Assembly (NCBI GenBank): GCA_016184105.1
Contig: JACPDI010000022.1
Span: 143,521 to 207,520, forward strand
DNA from: Acidobacteriota bacterium
GTDB lineage: Bacteria > Acidobacteriota > Vicinamibacteria > Vicinamibacterales > 2-12-FULL-66-21
DNA length: 64,000 nt
Direction of reading: 5' to 3'
Below the pieces are notes generated by a model that saw nothing but the letters and a program-made list of their open reading frames with translations, was not told the DNA's origin and made no database searches. Position 1 is the stretch's first letter; each line of letters starts with the position of its first letter. Shown piece by piece: positions 1 through 7,679 of this stretch. Both the position numbers and the translations under genes were made by a program.

Positions 1-735
1 GTTCTCGTCGATGAACCGCAGCAGGCGATCGACGAGCGCCGCGTCGTGCGTGCCGATGTGCAGGAGGGTGCCATGCTTCTGCGCGTCGGCGTCCAGCATG
101 CGGGCGGACAAGGTGTAGAAGCTCTCGTCCACGTCACGCTTGTCGGGAAACGCGACGTCCGGCGGCTCCAGGTACGCCCCCTTGACAAGCCGGATCGCGC
201 ATCCGAGCGGCAGCAGCGCCTCGACGTCCTGCGCGGTGCGCCGCAGGTACGCCTGCAGCGCGATCCCGACCCGGCTCGATCGCGCGCGCGCGGCGCGGAA
301 CAGCTTCAGCGTGGGATCGACGTACGGGGAGCTTTCCATGTCGATCCAGATGAAGTTGTTGCGCCCGGCGGCGCGATCGAGCAGGCGATCCAGGTTGCGC
401 CCGCACAACGCGGGGTCGAGATCGAGGCCGAGCTGCGTGGGCTTGATCGAAATCTGCGCGTCGAGGCCGGATGCTGCCACGCGATCGAGCAGCGTCAGGT
501 AGTGTTGTGTGACCTCCTCCGCCTCGGCCGCCGCCGTCAGGTTCTCACCGAGATGCGTCAGGATCGTGGTGATCCCCTCCGGCTTCAGCGTCGCGGCGGC
601 CGCCAGCGCGTCCTCCATCCGCTCGCCTGGCATGAACCGGGACACCGATCGCCTGACGAACGCCCGCTGCGTCGCCTGTTTCCGGAGCCACGGGCTCGTC
701 GAGCCCGCCAGCAGGATCTTCCGCATAATCGACAT
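1..735 (-). CDS. proline dehydrogenase, 3' end outside window
   Basis: Oxidises L-proline to pyrroline-5-carboxylate with FAD and passes electrons to the quinone pool; first step of proline catabolism. Starts at ATG 735 (MSIMRKILLAGSTSPW) after a GGAGG seven bases upstream; 245 codons are visible before the left edge, so the C-terminus is missing. The family hallmark RLVKGAYLEPPDVAFP is plainly present at about residues 183-198, and the earlier stretch ISIKPTQLGLDLD fits a strand of the TIM barrel. It is a monofunctional enzyme as far as visible: no PutA-type DNA-binding or aldehyde dehydrogenase part precedes the barrel. Divergent from the NRAMP gene. Confidence 0.93.
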   Translation of the reverse strand, partial: MSIMRKILLAGSTSPWLRKQATQRAFVRRSVSRFMPGERMEDALAAAATLKPEGITTILTHLGENLTAAAEAEEVTQHYLTLLDRVAASGLDAQISIKPTQLGLDLDPALCGRNLDRLLDRAAGRNNFIWIDMESSPYVDPTLKLFRAARARSSRVGIALQAYLRRTAQDVEALLPLGCAIRLVKGAYLEPPDVAFPDKRDVDESFYTLSARMLDADAQKHGTLLHIGTHDAALVDRLLRFIDEN

Positions 736-824
736 GATGGCGTCCTCCGCCTGATGTGAAACCGCCGACATTCTCGCACACGACTGGACGGAAACGCGCC
801 GGGGCCGTAGCATGACGGCGTCCC

Positions 825-2171
825 ATGCTTCGACGACCACGTCTTCCCACGCTCCGCCGGGTGCCCGAGCCCTATGACGCGGACACGCGCAGCCTGTCGG
901 AGGTCCATGGCACCATCGCGATTCCGCTGGCCGGGTTCTGGCGCAAGCTCTTTGCGTTTGCCGGCCCGGGCTACCTCGTGGCGGTCGGCTACATGGATCC
1001 GGGCAACTGGGCAACCGATCTGGCCGGCGGATCCCGGTACGGGTACCGCCTGCTCAGCGTCATCCTGATTTCGAATTTCATGGCGATCCTGCTGCAGGCG
1101 CTCGCGGCGCGCCTGGGGATCGCCACCGGCCGCGACCTCGCGCAGGCGTGCCGCGACGCGTACTCGAAGCCGGTCACGGTCAGCCTGTGGATCCTCGCGG
1201 AGCTGGCCATTGCCGCCACCGATCTCGCGGAAGTGGTGGGCGCGGCGATCGCGCTGGAGCTGCTCTTCGGGATCCCGCTCGCCTGGGGCGTGTCGCTGAC
1301 CGCACTGGACGTGCTCGTCGTGCTCTACGTCCAGCGCCTCGGCTTCCGCTACGTCGAAGCGATCGTCGTCGCACTCGTGGTGGCCATTGCGGGCTGCTTC
1401 GCCATCGAGCTGTCGATGGCGCGCCCCGACATGGCGGGGATCCTCAGCGGCTTCGTGCCGCGCGGCGAGATCGTCCGCGACCCCGCGATGCTCTATATCG
1501 CCGTCGGCATCCTCGGCGCGACCGTGATGCCGCACAACCTGTACCTGCACTCCTCCATCGTGCAGACGCGGAAGTACTCGGATGCCCTCGAGAGCCGCCG
1601 CGAGGCGATCGGCTTCGCGACCATCGACTCGACGATCGCGCTGATGTCGGCGCTGGCGGTCAACGCCGCGATTCTCATCATGGCGGCGGCGACGTTCCAC
1701 GGCACGGGATACGGGGATGTCGCCGACATCTCGGTGGCCTACCAGCTGCTCACGCCGCTGCTCGGCACGGTGCTCGCCAGCAAGCTGTTCGGCGTCGCGC
1801 TGCTCCTCGCGGGACAGAACGCGACGCTGACCGGCACGCTGGCGGGCCAGATCGTGATGGAGGGGTTCCTGATGTGGCGCATCCGGCCGTGGCTCCGCCG
1901 CATCATCACGCGGCTCGCCGCTGTCGTCCCGGCGCTGCTCGTCGTGATCTACGCGGGGGATCGCGGCGCCGGCCAGCTGCTGGTGTTGAGCCAGGTCATC
2001 CTCAGCATGCAGCTGCCCTTCGCGATTTTTCCCCTGATCCGTTTCGTGTCCGACCGCCGCAAGATGGGCGAGCTCGTTCCGGGCCGCGCCACGATGGCAC
2101 TTGCCTGGACGACCGGTGTCATCATTGCCGCGCTCAACGTGTGGCTGCTGTACCAGAGCATCGCGTTGTAG
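825..2171 (+). CDS. mntH: NRAMP-family Mn2+/Fe2+ transporter
   Basis: Inner-membrane divalent-metal/proton symporter, 448 residues, about eleven membrane segments. The two metal-binding signatures are intact: DPGNW at residues 58-62 in helix 1 and MPHNLYLHS from residue 235 in helix 6. The cytoplasmic N-terminus before FAGPGYLVAVGYMDPGNW is longer than needed, and no good ribosome site precedes ATG 825; GTG near 861 (VPEPYDAD) is an alternative start. The universal stress protein gene begins 14 bases after the stop, so the two are probably co-transcribed and share the terminator at 2606-2636. I saw no manganese riboswitch upstream. Confidence 0.93.
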   Translation: MLRRPRLPTLRRVPEPYDADTRSLSEVHGTIAIPLAGFWRKLFAFAGPGYLVAVGYMDPGNWATDLAGGSRYGYRLLSVILISNFMAILLQALAARLGIATGRDLAQACRDAYSKPVTVSLWILAELAIAATDLAEVVGAAIALELLFGIPLAWGVSLTALDVLVVLYVQRLGFRYVEAIVVALVVAIAGCFAIELSMARPDMAGILSGFVPRGEIVRDPAMLYIAVGILGATVMPHNLYLHSSIVQTRKYSDALESRREAIGFATIDSTIALMSALAVNAAILIMAAATFHGTGYGDVADISVAYQLLTPLLGTVLASKLFGVALLLAGQNATLTGTLAGQIVMEGFLMWRIRPWLRRIITRLAAVVPALLVVIYAGDRGAGQLLVLSQVILSMQLPFAIFPLIRFVSDRRKMGELVPGRATMALAWTTGVIIAALNVWLLYQSIAL

Positions 2172-2185
2172 GTGAGGACCGGGCC

Positions 2186-2620
2186 ATGTATTCGCGCATC
2201 CTCGTTGCCGTCGAACACTCACCCGCGGACCGGACGATCATCCATCACGTCCGCCAGCTCGCACGGCTGTGCGGGTCGGAACTGCTGCTCGTCCACGTCG
2301 CCGATGGCTGGGCGGCGCGGAACATCGAGCAACTCGACCTGAGGGACTCCGAGGAGATTCGCGACGACCGCGACTACCTGGAGAAGCTCGTCGTCGAACT
2401 GAATGGTGAGGGATTAAAGACCGCCGGGCGACTGGCGTTCGGCGATCCCGCGACCGAGCTCGTACGGGTCGCCAGGGAGGAACGGGTGGATCTCGTCGCC
2501 ATGGCCACGCATGGCCACCGCTATCTCGCCGACATCGTGCACGGCGCCACGGCCGACCGCGTCCGCCACGCGCTGGACATCCCGGTCCTCATGCTGAGAG
2601 CTGCCAAGGAGCCCGCGTGA
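2186..2620 (+). CDS. universal stress protein (UspA family)
   Basis: 144-residue single Usp domain. The N-terminus MYSRILVAVEHSPADR is the typical first strand and Asp-containing loop; THGHRYLADIVHGATADRVRH near the C-terminus resembles the ATP-binding G-x2-G-x9-G(S/T) region (H-G-H...G-A-T) though not canonical, so nucleotide binding is uncertain. Cytoplasmic stress or regulatory role is inferred from the family only. Lies 14 bases downstream of the NRAMP gene, suggesting it responds to, or modulates, metal uptake. The stop codon lies inside the loop of the terminator hairpin. Confidence 0.88.
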   Translation: MYSRILVAVEHSPADRTIIHHVRQLARLCGSELLLVHVADGWAARNIEQLDLRDSEEIRDDRDYLEKLVVELNGEGLKTAGRLAFGDPATELVRVAREERVDLVAMATHGHRYLADIVHGATADRVRHALDIPVLMLRAAKEPA

Positions 2621-2636
2621 TCCGCGGGCTCCTTTC
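2606..2636 (+). terminator. strong hairpin terminator with stop codon in loop
   Basis: Perfect 12-bp stem (AAGGAGCCCGCG at 2606-2617 with its complement at 2623-2634) and a five-base loop that contains the TGA of the stress-protein gene, followed by a short pyrimidine run. It ends the mntH-usp transcript; because the stem begins with AA and ends with TT it could also act on the convergent DUF4920 transcript. Confidence 0.75.
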
Positions 2637-2648
2637 TCCAACACCGTC

Positions 2649-3110
2649 TCAGTAGACGATCGCGCCAGTCGCCTTGATCCGATACTCCGGTGCCTTGGGC
2701 GTGGTCGCGTCCTTCGCGCCGGCGGCCTCCTGCGCGTGTTCCGCCTCGCGTGCATCGCCCGGGCCAATCCGTTCGAAGGCCCCCTCGGCCGACGCGCGCT
2801 TCCCTTTCGCGTCTTTCGGGAACACGATGCCGCCGCCGTGGTCCACCTTGAACTGGATCCCGTCGCTCTGCTCGCTGTCGGCGATCTGGATCCAGCAGCC
2901 CATGCTCTGGCAGACGGCGCGGACGGTGCCGTCCACGCGAACGGTCTTGCCCACGTAGTCGTCCGGCTTCGCCAGCGGGTCGGCGACCTTGGCGCTCGTC
3001 GTGAGCGTCACGCCCCCGCCGAACGACGTGCCCTTGGCCGCCTCCTGTGCGGAAACAGCGAGCGAGGCGACGGCAGCCATCGCGGCGGCCACCAGGAACA
3101 TCCGTTTCAT
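2649..3110 (-). CDS. DUF4920 exported protein
   Basis: 153 residues from ATG 3110; GGGAGG lies five bases upstream and is the reason for preferring this start over the in-frame ATG at 3122, which overlaps that ribosome site. Signal peptide MKRMFLVAAAMAAVASLAVSA. The core YVGKTVRVDGTVRAVCQSMG followed by CWIQIAD matches the DUF4920 OB-fold family, whose two cysteines (CQSMGC) are conserved. Function unknown in the family; periplasmic location is inferred. The C-terminal tail (EAEHAQEAAGAKDATTP) is low-complexity and inserted before the last strand. Confidence 0.75.
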   Translation of the reverse strand: MKRMFLVAAAMAAVASLAVSAQEAAKGTSFGGGVTLTTSAKVADPLAKPDDYVGKTVRVDGTVRAVCQSMGCWIQIADSEQSDGIQFKVDHGGGIVFPKDAKGKRASAEGAFERIGPGDAREAEHAQEAAGAKDATTPKAPEYRIKATGAIVY

Positions 3111-3160
3111 GAGTCCTCCCATGGTGAGATGCCCACCATCATATGATGAAGGGCATCGCC

Positions 3161-3403
3161 ATGGCTCGGTGGACCCGTCGACGCGTGGCCTGGATCGCGG
3201 CCAATCTCGTTGCCGCCGTCACGATGCCGCTCGTCATTGCCCTGTGGAGTACCTACCTGGTGAGCGGCGACGAGTCGTCACTGCCCGAGGGGTTCTCGGC
3301 GTCGACCTTCGTGGTTGCGTTCACCGGGGCGTGGCTGGTGTTTCTCGCGCTGCTGAACGTGACGGGGCTGCTGTTCGTGTGGCTGTCCCGGCGAGGGGAA
3401 TAA
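3161..3403 (+). CDS. small two-helix membrane protein
   Basis: 80 residues from ATG 3161 (MARWTRRRVAW), chosen because GAAGGG stands seven bases upstream; ATG 3143 is an in-frame alternative. Positively charged N-terminus, then two hydrophobic segments (about residues 10-30 and 48-70) separated by an acidic loop GDESSLPEG, ending WLSRRGE. Not recognised. Its TAA stop is the first base triplet of a family-A palindromic repeat, so the repeat may have supplied the stop. Divergent from the DUF4920 gene. Confidence 0.6.
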   Translation: MARWTRRRVAWIAANLVAAVTMPLVIALWSTYLVSGDESSLPEGFSASTFVVAFTGAWLVFLALLNVTGLLFVWLSRRGE

Positions 3404-3460
3404 GTGGGACAGTCACACTTTCCGAAGCCGCCGCCCAGGAAAGTGTGACTGTCCCCCTTA
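3402..3460. repeat. REP-like palindrome, family A copy 1
   Basis: Inverted repeat with arms of 22-23 bases (3402-3423 and 3438-3460) around the core GGGACAGTCACACTTTCC, one mismatch between the arms, 14-base spacer. It starts inside the TAA stop of the small membrane protein and ends one base before the 3' end of tRNA-Leu. Related copies are at 7613-7679, 25808-25861 and 32997-33058. No transposase of the REP-associated (Y1) type is encoded in the window. Confidence 0.9.
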
Positions 3461-3461
3461 T

Positions 3462-3545
3462 TGCCGGGGGTGGGGATCGAACCCACACGGCCTTGCGGCC
3501 AGGGGATTTTAAGTCCCCAGCGTCTGCCAGTTCCGCCACCCCGGC
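3462..3545 (-). tRNA. tRNA-Leu (anticodon UAA)
   Basis: The minus strand folds as a class II tRNA: acceptor GCCGGGG pairs with CCCCGGC, discriminator A; D-arm GCGGAACTGGCAGACGC; anticodon stem GGGGA/TCCCC around loop CTTAAAA giving anticodon TAA; long variable arm GGCCGCAAGGCC; T-arm GTGGG-TTCGATC-CCCAC. The CCA end is not encoded. Long variable arm plus UAA anticodon identifies leucine. The 3' end abuts a REP-like repeat with one base between them. Confidence 0.95.
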
Positions 3546-3676
3546 GTCCCTTTATTATCACTTCGATTGCAGGAACGTCATCGCCTCGCACGCGGTTTCG
3601 CGGTTTGACACGGGAAAATGCGGACGCCTCGCGGGAACGCTCTTTGCCCCTGCCCCCGCCGTCCGGAGGCACAAGT

Positions 3677-4015
3677 ATGGCGCTCGGGAACTCGGTCTAC
3701 GTCAAGGGTGACATCATTGCCGGCGAAGATTTGACGATCTCCGGCCACGTCGAGGGGCGCATCGAGGCGGCGGGACATGTCCTGACGCTCGCCCCGGGGT
3801 CCCACGTCGTCGGGAACGTCGAGGCCGCCGCCGTCGATGTTCACGGGCACGTCGAGGGGGAGATCATCGCGACCGATCGCCTGAGCGTGGGCGCTGGGGG
3901 CGAGGTGGACGGCAACGTCATCACCGCCCGCCTGGCCATCGCCGAGGGAGGGCGCGTGCAGGGACGCGTCGAGATGTCCGCGCCGCAGCACGCGCTGCAC
4001 GCCGCCGCGAGCTAG
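3677..4015 (+). CDS. bactofilin
   Basis: 112 residues, start ATG 3677 with GGAGG nine bases upstream. Repeating glycine/valine-rich turns (GDIIAGEDLTISGHVEGRIE, then GNVEAAAVDVHGHVEGEI, GGEVDGNVITARLAIAEGG) are the right-handed beta-helix of bactofilins, polymer-forming cytoskeletal proteins that recruit cell-wall enzymes or shape the envelope. No membrane segment. The stop codon overlaps the stop of the convergent SYLF gene (TAG at 4013-4015 against TAG at 4014-4012). Confidence 0.9.
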   Translation: MALGNSVYVKGDIIAGEDLTISGHVEGRIEAAGHVLTLAPGSHVVGNVEAAAVDVHGHVEGEIIATDRLSVGAGGEVDGNVITARLAIAEGGRVQGRVEMSAPQHALHAAAS

Positions 4016-4713
4016 GTTCCGGCCGAGAGGTTCTTTGGCGACTGCCGGTTGAGCAGGTCCACCAGCGGCCGCCCGGCTGGCGCCGGCTCAACGCCGCCCC
4101 GCACGATTTCCTTCGCGCCAACCCGGTTTCCGTACACCTTCTCGTTCGCGTCGTTGTCGGCCCTGAGCGTCGAGCCTTCGAGCGACACTCCCGCGAACAG
4201 GCCGCGCGATCTCGAGTAGGTGAGGATCTCCGCGCGCATGGCCGCGTCGGTCGCGGCCCCCGCCGCGCGGCCCTTGGGGCCTGCCGCCGCCGACGCGTCG
4301 GCGCCCAGCTTGACCTTGCTCGCCAGCACGGACGAGGCGCCGCGCTCGTTCATCACGAGCAGCACGAAATCGGTCGCCTGCCCGCCGAGCTGCAGACCGA
4401 AGCTGCCGCCTTCGAGCGCCATCAGCGAGGGGGCGCTCCACGGCTGATCGAAGTTCTCGCCCGTGCGGCAGAGCATCGCCCCGCGGCCGTAGCTGCCGCC
4501 GACGCCGAGCGCGAACTTCTTGACCGACGGGAACACGACGACGCACTCGGCGCGGTCGAGCAGGCTCTTCGGGACGCCGTCCGGAATGTCGAGCACTTCC
4601 TTCAAGACGGTCGCGGCCTCGCGCAACCGGTCTTCCTCTTTGCCCTGCGCGTCTGCCGGCGCGGCGCCGGCCAGGACGATGAGCGCAAGAACGAATGGAA
4701 CGATCTGCTTCAT
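4012..4713 (-). CDS. SYLF (Ysc84) domain lipid-binding exported protein
   Basis: 233 residues; ATG 4713 with GGAGG upstream; signal peptide [22 protein letters not shown]. The SYLF domain is clear: [70 protein letters not shown], and the C-terminal [20 protein letters not shown]. In eukaryotes this domain binds phosphoinositides; bacterial members are exported and of unknown role. Convergent with the bactofilin gene, with overlapping stop codons; divergent from pdxH, 31 bases away. Confidence 0.88.
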   Translation of the reverse strand: MKQIVPFVLALIVLAGAAPADAQGKEEDRLREAATVLKEVLDIPDGVPKSLLDRAECVVVFPSVKKFALGVGGSYGRGAMLCRTGENFDQPWSAPSLMALEGGSFGLQLGGQATDFVLLVMNERGASSVLASKVKLGADASAAAGPKGRAAGAATDAAMRAEILTYSRSRGLFAGVSLEGSTLRADNDANEKVYGNRVGAKEIVRGGVEPAPAGRPLVDLLNRQSPKNLSAGT

Positions 4714-4744
4714 GCCTCCATTGTATGATGGCGTACGCGCCAAC

Positions 4745-5323
4745 ATGGCATCCTCTAATCCGATCACCGAATTCCTCGATGCAGCCGAGCGCGCGCGGGC
4801 GCACCAGGTGGACACCGCGCCGGCGGCGCTCGCCACGGCCGACCGGGCGGGGCGCCCGTCGGTCCGCATGGTCCTGTTGCGCGGCGTAGACGAGCGTGGC
4901 TTCGTATTTTTCACGAATTACCACAGCCGCAAGGGACGCGAGCTGGATCAGAACCCGCAGGCGGCGTTGTGTTTTCACTGGATCGCGCTCGACGAGCAGA
5001 TCCGCATTGAAGGCACGGTCGAGCGGCTGAGCGGGGCCGAGTCTGATGACTACTTCGCGTCGCGGCCGCGCGGCAGCCAGCTCGGCGCGTGGGCGTCGGA
5101 CCAGAGCGCGCCGCTCCCCTCGCGCGAGACGCTCGAAACGAAGTACCGGGAGGTGGAGGCGCGCTTCGGCACCGGCGCCATCAGCCGCCCGCCGTTCTGG
5201 GGAGGCTATCGCCTGGTCCCGCGCGCGATTGAGTTCTGGTACGGCCGCCCGGACCGCCTGCACGACCGCGTGCTCTACACACGCGACGGCTCCGGCTGGA
5301 CGATTACCAGGCTCTATCCGTAG
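4745..5323 (+). CDS. pdxH: pyridoxamine 5'-phosphate oxidase
   Basis: FMN enzyme that oxidises pyridoxamine- or pyridoxine-phosphate to pyridoxal phosphate, the last step of B6 salvage. 192 residues. Family signatures: [20 protein letters not shown] (FMN binding), [36 protein letters not shown], and the C-terminal substrate motif [19 protein letters not shown] with RLHDR. Slightly shorter at the N-terminus than E. coli PdxH but the catalytic parts are complete. The start ATG 4745 lacks an obvious ribosome site; it lies in the 31-base divergent gap with the SYLF gene. Confidence 0.95.
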   Translation: MASSNPITEFLDAAERARAHQVDTAPAALATADRAGRPSVRMVLLRGVDERGFVFFTNYHSRKGRELDQNPQAALCFHWIALDEQIRIEGTVERLSGAESDDYFASRPRGSQLGAWASDQSAPLPSRETLETKYREVEARFGTGAISRPPFWGGYRLVPRAIEFWYGRPDRLHDRVLYTRDGSGWTITRLYP

Positions 5324-5332
5324 CCTCTTGGA

Positions 5333-6250
5333 TCACGCCGTCCTCTTCGCCACGTTGGTCGCCATCGCGATCATCGACCCCAGGTCGGCGACGTTGGCTG
5401 GCAGCACGACGGTGTTGGTCTCCTTCGCCAGCTCGCCGAACTGCGTGATGTACTGCTCGGCGATCCGCAGCTGCATCGCGTCCATCCCGCCCGGCACACG
5501 CAGCGCCTCCGCCACGCGGCGCAGCCCTTCGGCCGTCGCCGCCGCCACGGCGAGGATCGCGGCCGCCTGGCCTTCCGCCTCGTTGATCTGCTGCTGCTTG
5601 TTCGCCTCCGACGCCTTGATGACCTCCTGCTTTGCGCCCTCGGCGGTGTTGATCGCCGCGTCGCGCGTGGCCTCGGACGTCAGGATCGTCGCGCGCTTCT
5701 CGCGCTCGGCGCGCATCTGCTTTTCCATGGCCGCCAGGATGTCGGACGGCGGCGTGATGTTCTTGATCTCGTACCGGAGCACCTTGACGCCCCACGGCTC
5801 CGACGCCTTGTCCAGCTCGCTCACCACCGCCTGATTGATGTTCGCGCGCTCCTCGAACGTCCGATCGAGATCAATCTTGCCCACCTCGCTCCGCAGCGTC
5901 GTCTGCGCGAGCTGCGAGATGGCGAATGCATAGTCCGAGATGCCGTAGGAGGCGCGCTCCGGGTTCAGCACCTTCAGGTACAGGATGCCGTCGACGCCCA
6001 CCTGGACGTTGTCGCGCGTGATGCAGACCTGCGCGGGAATGTCCGCCGCCTGCTCTTTCAGGCTGTGGCGGTAGCGGATCACGTCGATGAACGGCATGAG
6101 CACGTGGAAGCCGGCGCCCAGCGTCGCGTGAAACCGGCCGAGCCGCTCGACCACGAAGGCGCTCTGCTGCGGCACGACCACCGCAGTCTTCGCGATGACG
6201 ACCAGGACGAAGAACGCCAGCACCATCAGGACGATCAGGCTGCCGGTCAC
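5333..6250 (-). CDS. SPFH/stomatin-family membrane protein (paraslipin type)
   Basis: 305 residues from GTG 6250, which overlaps the TGA of the nfeD gene (GTGA) and has GGAGG upstream. One N-terminal membrane helix, then the SPFH domain (AVVVPQQSAFVVERLGRFH, DGILYLKVLNPERASYGI, TTLRSEVGKIDLDRTFEER) and a long alanine/glutamate coiled coil ending near VLPANVADLG. Scaffolds membrane microdomains and works with its NfeD partner; the gene pair is a standard arrangement. Convergent with pdxH, 9 bases apart. Confidence 0.92.
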   Translation of the reverse strand: MTGSLIVLMVLAFFVLVVIAKTAVVVPQQSAFVVERLGRFHATLGAGFHVLMPFIDVIRYRHSLKEQAADIPAQVCITRDNVQVGVDGILYLKVLNPERASYGISDYAFAISQLAQTTLRSEVGKIDLDRTFEERANINQAVVSELDKASEPWGVKVLRYEIKNITPPSDILAAMEKQMRAEREKRATILTSEATRDAAINTAEGAKQEVIKASEANKQQQINEAEGQAAAILAVAAATAEGLRRVAEALRVPGGMDAMQLRIAEQYITQFGELAKETNTVVLPANVADLGSMIAMATNVAKRTA

Positions 6251-6702
6251 GATTGAGCCTCCTCGCGAATGAACAACATGAGACCAGAGACGCTCTCGAT
6301 CACGCACCGCGCTCCCCGCGGCAGCGTGCGATCGCCGGCGTTGCGCGCCTGCCAGATCGTGCCGCGGCATTCGGCACGGCCGACCGCGCCGGGCGCGATG
6401 TCGTCGAGCGGCAGCGCGATCTCCCCCGCCAGCGTGTCCACGTCCGGCTTTCCCTGATCCAGCTTCAACCAGCGGATCATCGGGTTGCGGAACAGCACGA
6501 GCGACCCGACCGACAACACGGAGAACAGCAGCAGCTGCATCCACAGCGCGTCGACGGCGCCCACCATCCGCAGCGCGCCGATGGCCAGCGCGGCCACGCC
6601 GAAGAAAATGACGTAGAAGCCGCCGGATGCGGCCATCTCGAGCAGCACCAGCACCAGGCCGAGCACGAGCCACTGCCACCAGGCGATGTTCAGAATGTCC
6701 AT
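6247..6702 (-). CDS. NfeD-like membrane protein
   Basis: 151 residues: two or three membrane helices (residues 8-75) followed by a C-terminal OB-fold (GEIALPLDDIAPGAVGRAECRG, WQARNAGDRTLPRGARCVIE). This is the short NfeD1b type without the ClpP-like protease part. Partner of the stomatin gene, with which it shares a four-base overlap; first gene of this two-gene unit. Confidence 0.9.
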   Translation of the reverse strand: MDILNIAWWQWLVLGLVLVLLEMAASGGFYVIFFGVAALAIGALRMVGAVDALWMQLLLFSVLSVGSLVLFRNPMIRWLKLDQGKPDVDTLAGEIALPLDDIAPGAVGRAECRGTIWQARNAGDRTLPRGARCVIESVSGLMLFIREEAQS

Positions 6703-6881
6703 GGGTGTACGGGGTAACGCGCGTATTCTCGCACGGAACCGCTCGAAGTTTCAGCGCCCGTTGCGCGGTGCCGCCGGATTGCCGGAACTTCGCGCTGCCG
6801 CCGGGACTCCGGCGGTTGGCCCGTCGATTCCGGGCTGAAACGGCCCGATCGCGTGGCACTTCGATTGCGTCAATCCGCTCC
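6703..6881. other. intergenic region with imperfect inverted repeats
   Basis: No gene. Upstream of the nfeD start. It holds an imperfect long inverted repeat (GTTTCAGCGCCCG near 6748 and CGGGCTGAAAC near 6827) and, at its right end, the candidate sigma-54 promoter described separately. Probably the old regulatory region of the decayed hydrogenase genes that follow. Confidence 0.4.
6854..6868 (+). promoter_or_regulatory. candidate sigma-54 (-24/-12) promoter
   Basis: TGGCACTTCGATTGC matches the TGGCAC-N5-TTGC consensus with exact GG-to-GC spacing. It points at the hydrogenase-remnant reading frame that begins just downstream. Sigma-54 control of hydrogenase operons is well known, so the site fits its context, but a 10-base match could occur by chance in GC-rich DNA. 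An NtrC-type activator is encoded at 19760-21154. Confidence 0.45.
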
Positions 6882-7118
6882 GTGCCGGTTCCCCAAGGTC
6901 CAGTACTTCTCGCGCTCGCCGATGTCGGTCTGCTGTTCGACACGCTGCGCAGGCGCGCGGACGATTCGCTCTTCGCGTACGCCGCCGGGTTCGTGTCGCT
7001 GAAACGGTACCTGCGCCCACCGAGCGAGGTCCTCTGGCGCGCCCGCCGTGAACGAGGCGCGATCCGGTTTCTCCCCGCCGACAGCGCGCCGCCGAAGCTG
7101 GCGCTCATCGGCGTGCGC
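6882..7118 (+). pseudogene. remnant of [NiFe]-hydrogenase/sulfhydrogenase beta-type subunit
   Basis: Open frame encoding LRRRADDSLFAYAAGF, LKRYLRPPSEVLWRARRERG and PPKLALIGVR. These match the central part of the 4Fe-4S dicluster electron-transfer subunit (HyhB type) of group 3b hydrogenases, in which the last motif is followed by CDL and iron-sulfur cysteine clusters. Here the N-terminus is abnormal, the match stops at LALIGVR, and the frame runs directly into a piece of a different protein, so all cluster cysteines are lost. Interpreted as the left part of an internal deletion. Confidence 0.6.
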
Positions 7119-7247
7119 TGCCTGCGTGGCAAGTGCGACGCCGACCCCGCGCTGGGTTACGAGCTGCTCAAGCGGTTCTCCCAGGTCATGAAACAGCGCC
7201 TCGAGGGCACGCGCCTCCAGCTCCTGGACCTGTACATCAATGCCCAG
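7119..7247 (+). pseudogene. C-terminal remnant of cyclic-nucleotide-binding-domain protein
   Basis: In frame with the preceding remnant, the sequence DADPALGYELLKRFSQVM followed by KQRLEGTRLQLLDLY is the typical last helix region of a Crp-like cNMP-binding protein. In group 3b hydrogenase clusters, as I know them, such a gene lies between the beta subunit and the FAD subunit, so the two remnants plus the next one preserve the expected order with an internal deletion. No stop codon follows until 7409, inside the next frame. Confidence 0.55.
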
Positions 7248-7612
7248 CCGCCGCGTCGACCCGATGCGCCCGCGGACCTACGCGATCCGCCACGTGCGGG
7301 AGGAGACGGACGACACGTCGACCGTCGAACTGGCTCCAAACAACGGCACGCGCGTCATGACGTTCGCGCCGGGCCAGTTCAACATGGTCTACATCCCCGG
7401 CTGCGGTGAGATCCCGCTCTCGATCAGCGGCGATCCCGCGACCCGCGGCCGGCTGCTGCACACGGCCCGCGCGGTCAGATCGGTGACCAGTGCCATGCGC
7501 CAGCTTGCCGCCGGCGACGTCGTCGGCGTCCGTGGTCGCTTCGGTGTGGGGTGGCCCACCGAGGAGGCCGCCGACGGGAAGGACGTCGTGATCGTTGCCG
7601 GCGGCATTGGCC
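7240..7612 (+). pseudogene. truncated hydrogenase FAD/NAD(P)-binding (gamma-type) subunit
   Basis: The first 124 residues of a ferredoxin-reductase-like subunit: FAPGQFNMVYIPGCGEIPLS, ISGDPATRG, HTARAVRSVTSAMRQLAAGD, VGVRGRFGVGWP, and the start of the NAD(P) domain VVIVAGGIG. The normal continuation (GLAPLRP and the rest, about 150 residues including the iron-sulfur cysteines) is missing: right after GGIG the sequence becomes a family-A palindrome, which adds a junk tail before the frame ends. The hydrogenase small and large subunits that should follow are absent. Clear 3' truncation at the repeat. Confidence 0.75.
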
Positions 7613-7679
7613 GTGAGAAGTGGGACAGTCACACTTTCCGATTCGCTGAGCTGGAAAGTGTGACTGTCCCACTTCTCAC
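7613..7679. repeat. REP-like palindrome, family A copy 2
   Basis: Perfect 27-bp inverted repeat (7613-7639 and 7653-7679) with 13-base spacer; core GGGACAGTCACACTTTCC. It lies exactly at the point where the hydrogenase FAD-subunit frame breaks off, and its far edge contains the TGA stop (7676-7678) of the gene on the opposite strand. This suggests either insertion followed by deletion of flanking DNA or recombination at a pre-existing copy. Confidence 0.92.

Noticed and set aside
736..824. Manganese riboswitch upstream of the NRAMP gene
   Set aside because: No conserved yybP-ykoY elements are visible in the 89-base gap.
585..2222. Minus-strand open frame of 545 codons opposite the NRAMP gene
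   Set aside because: Composition is rich in Arg, His, Gln and Asp, typical of the antisense of GC-rich genes; no ribosome site or domain, and it lies opposite the clearly real NRAMP gene and the start of the proline dehydrogenase gene.
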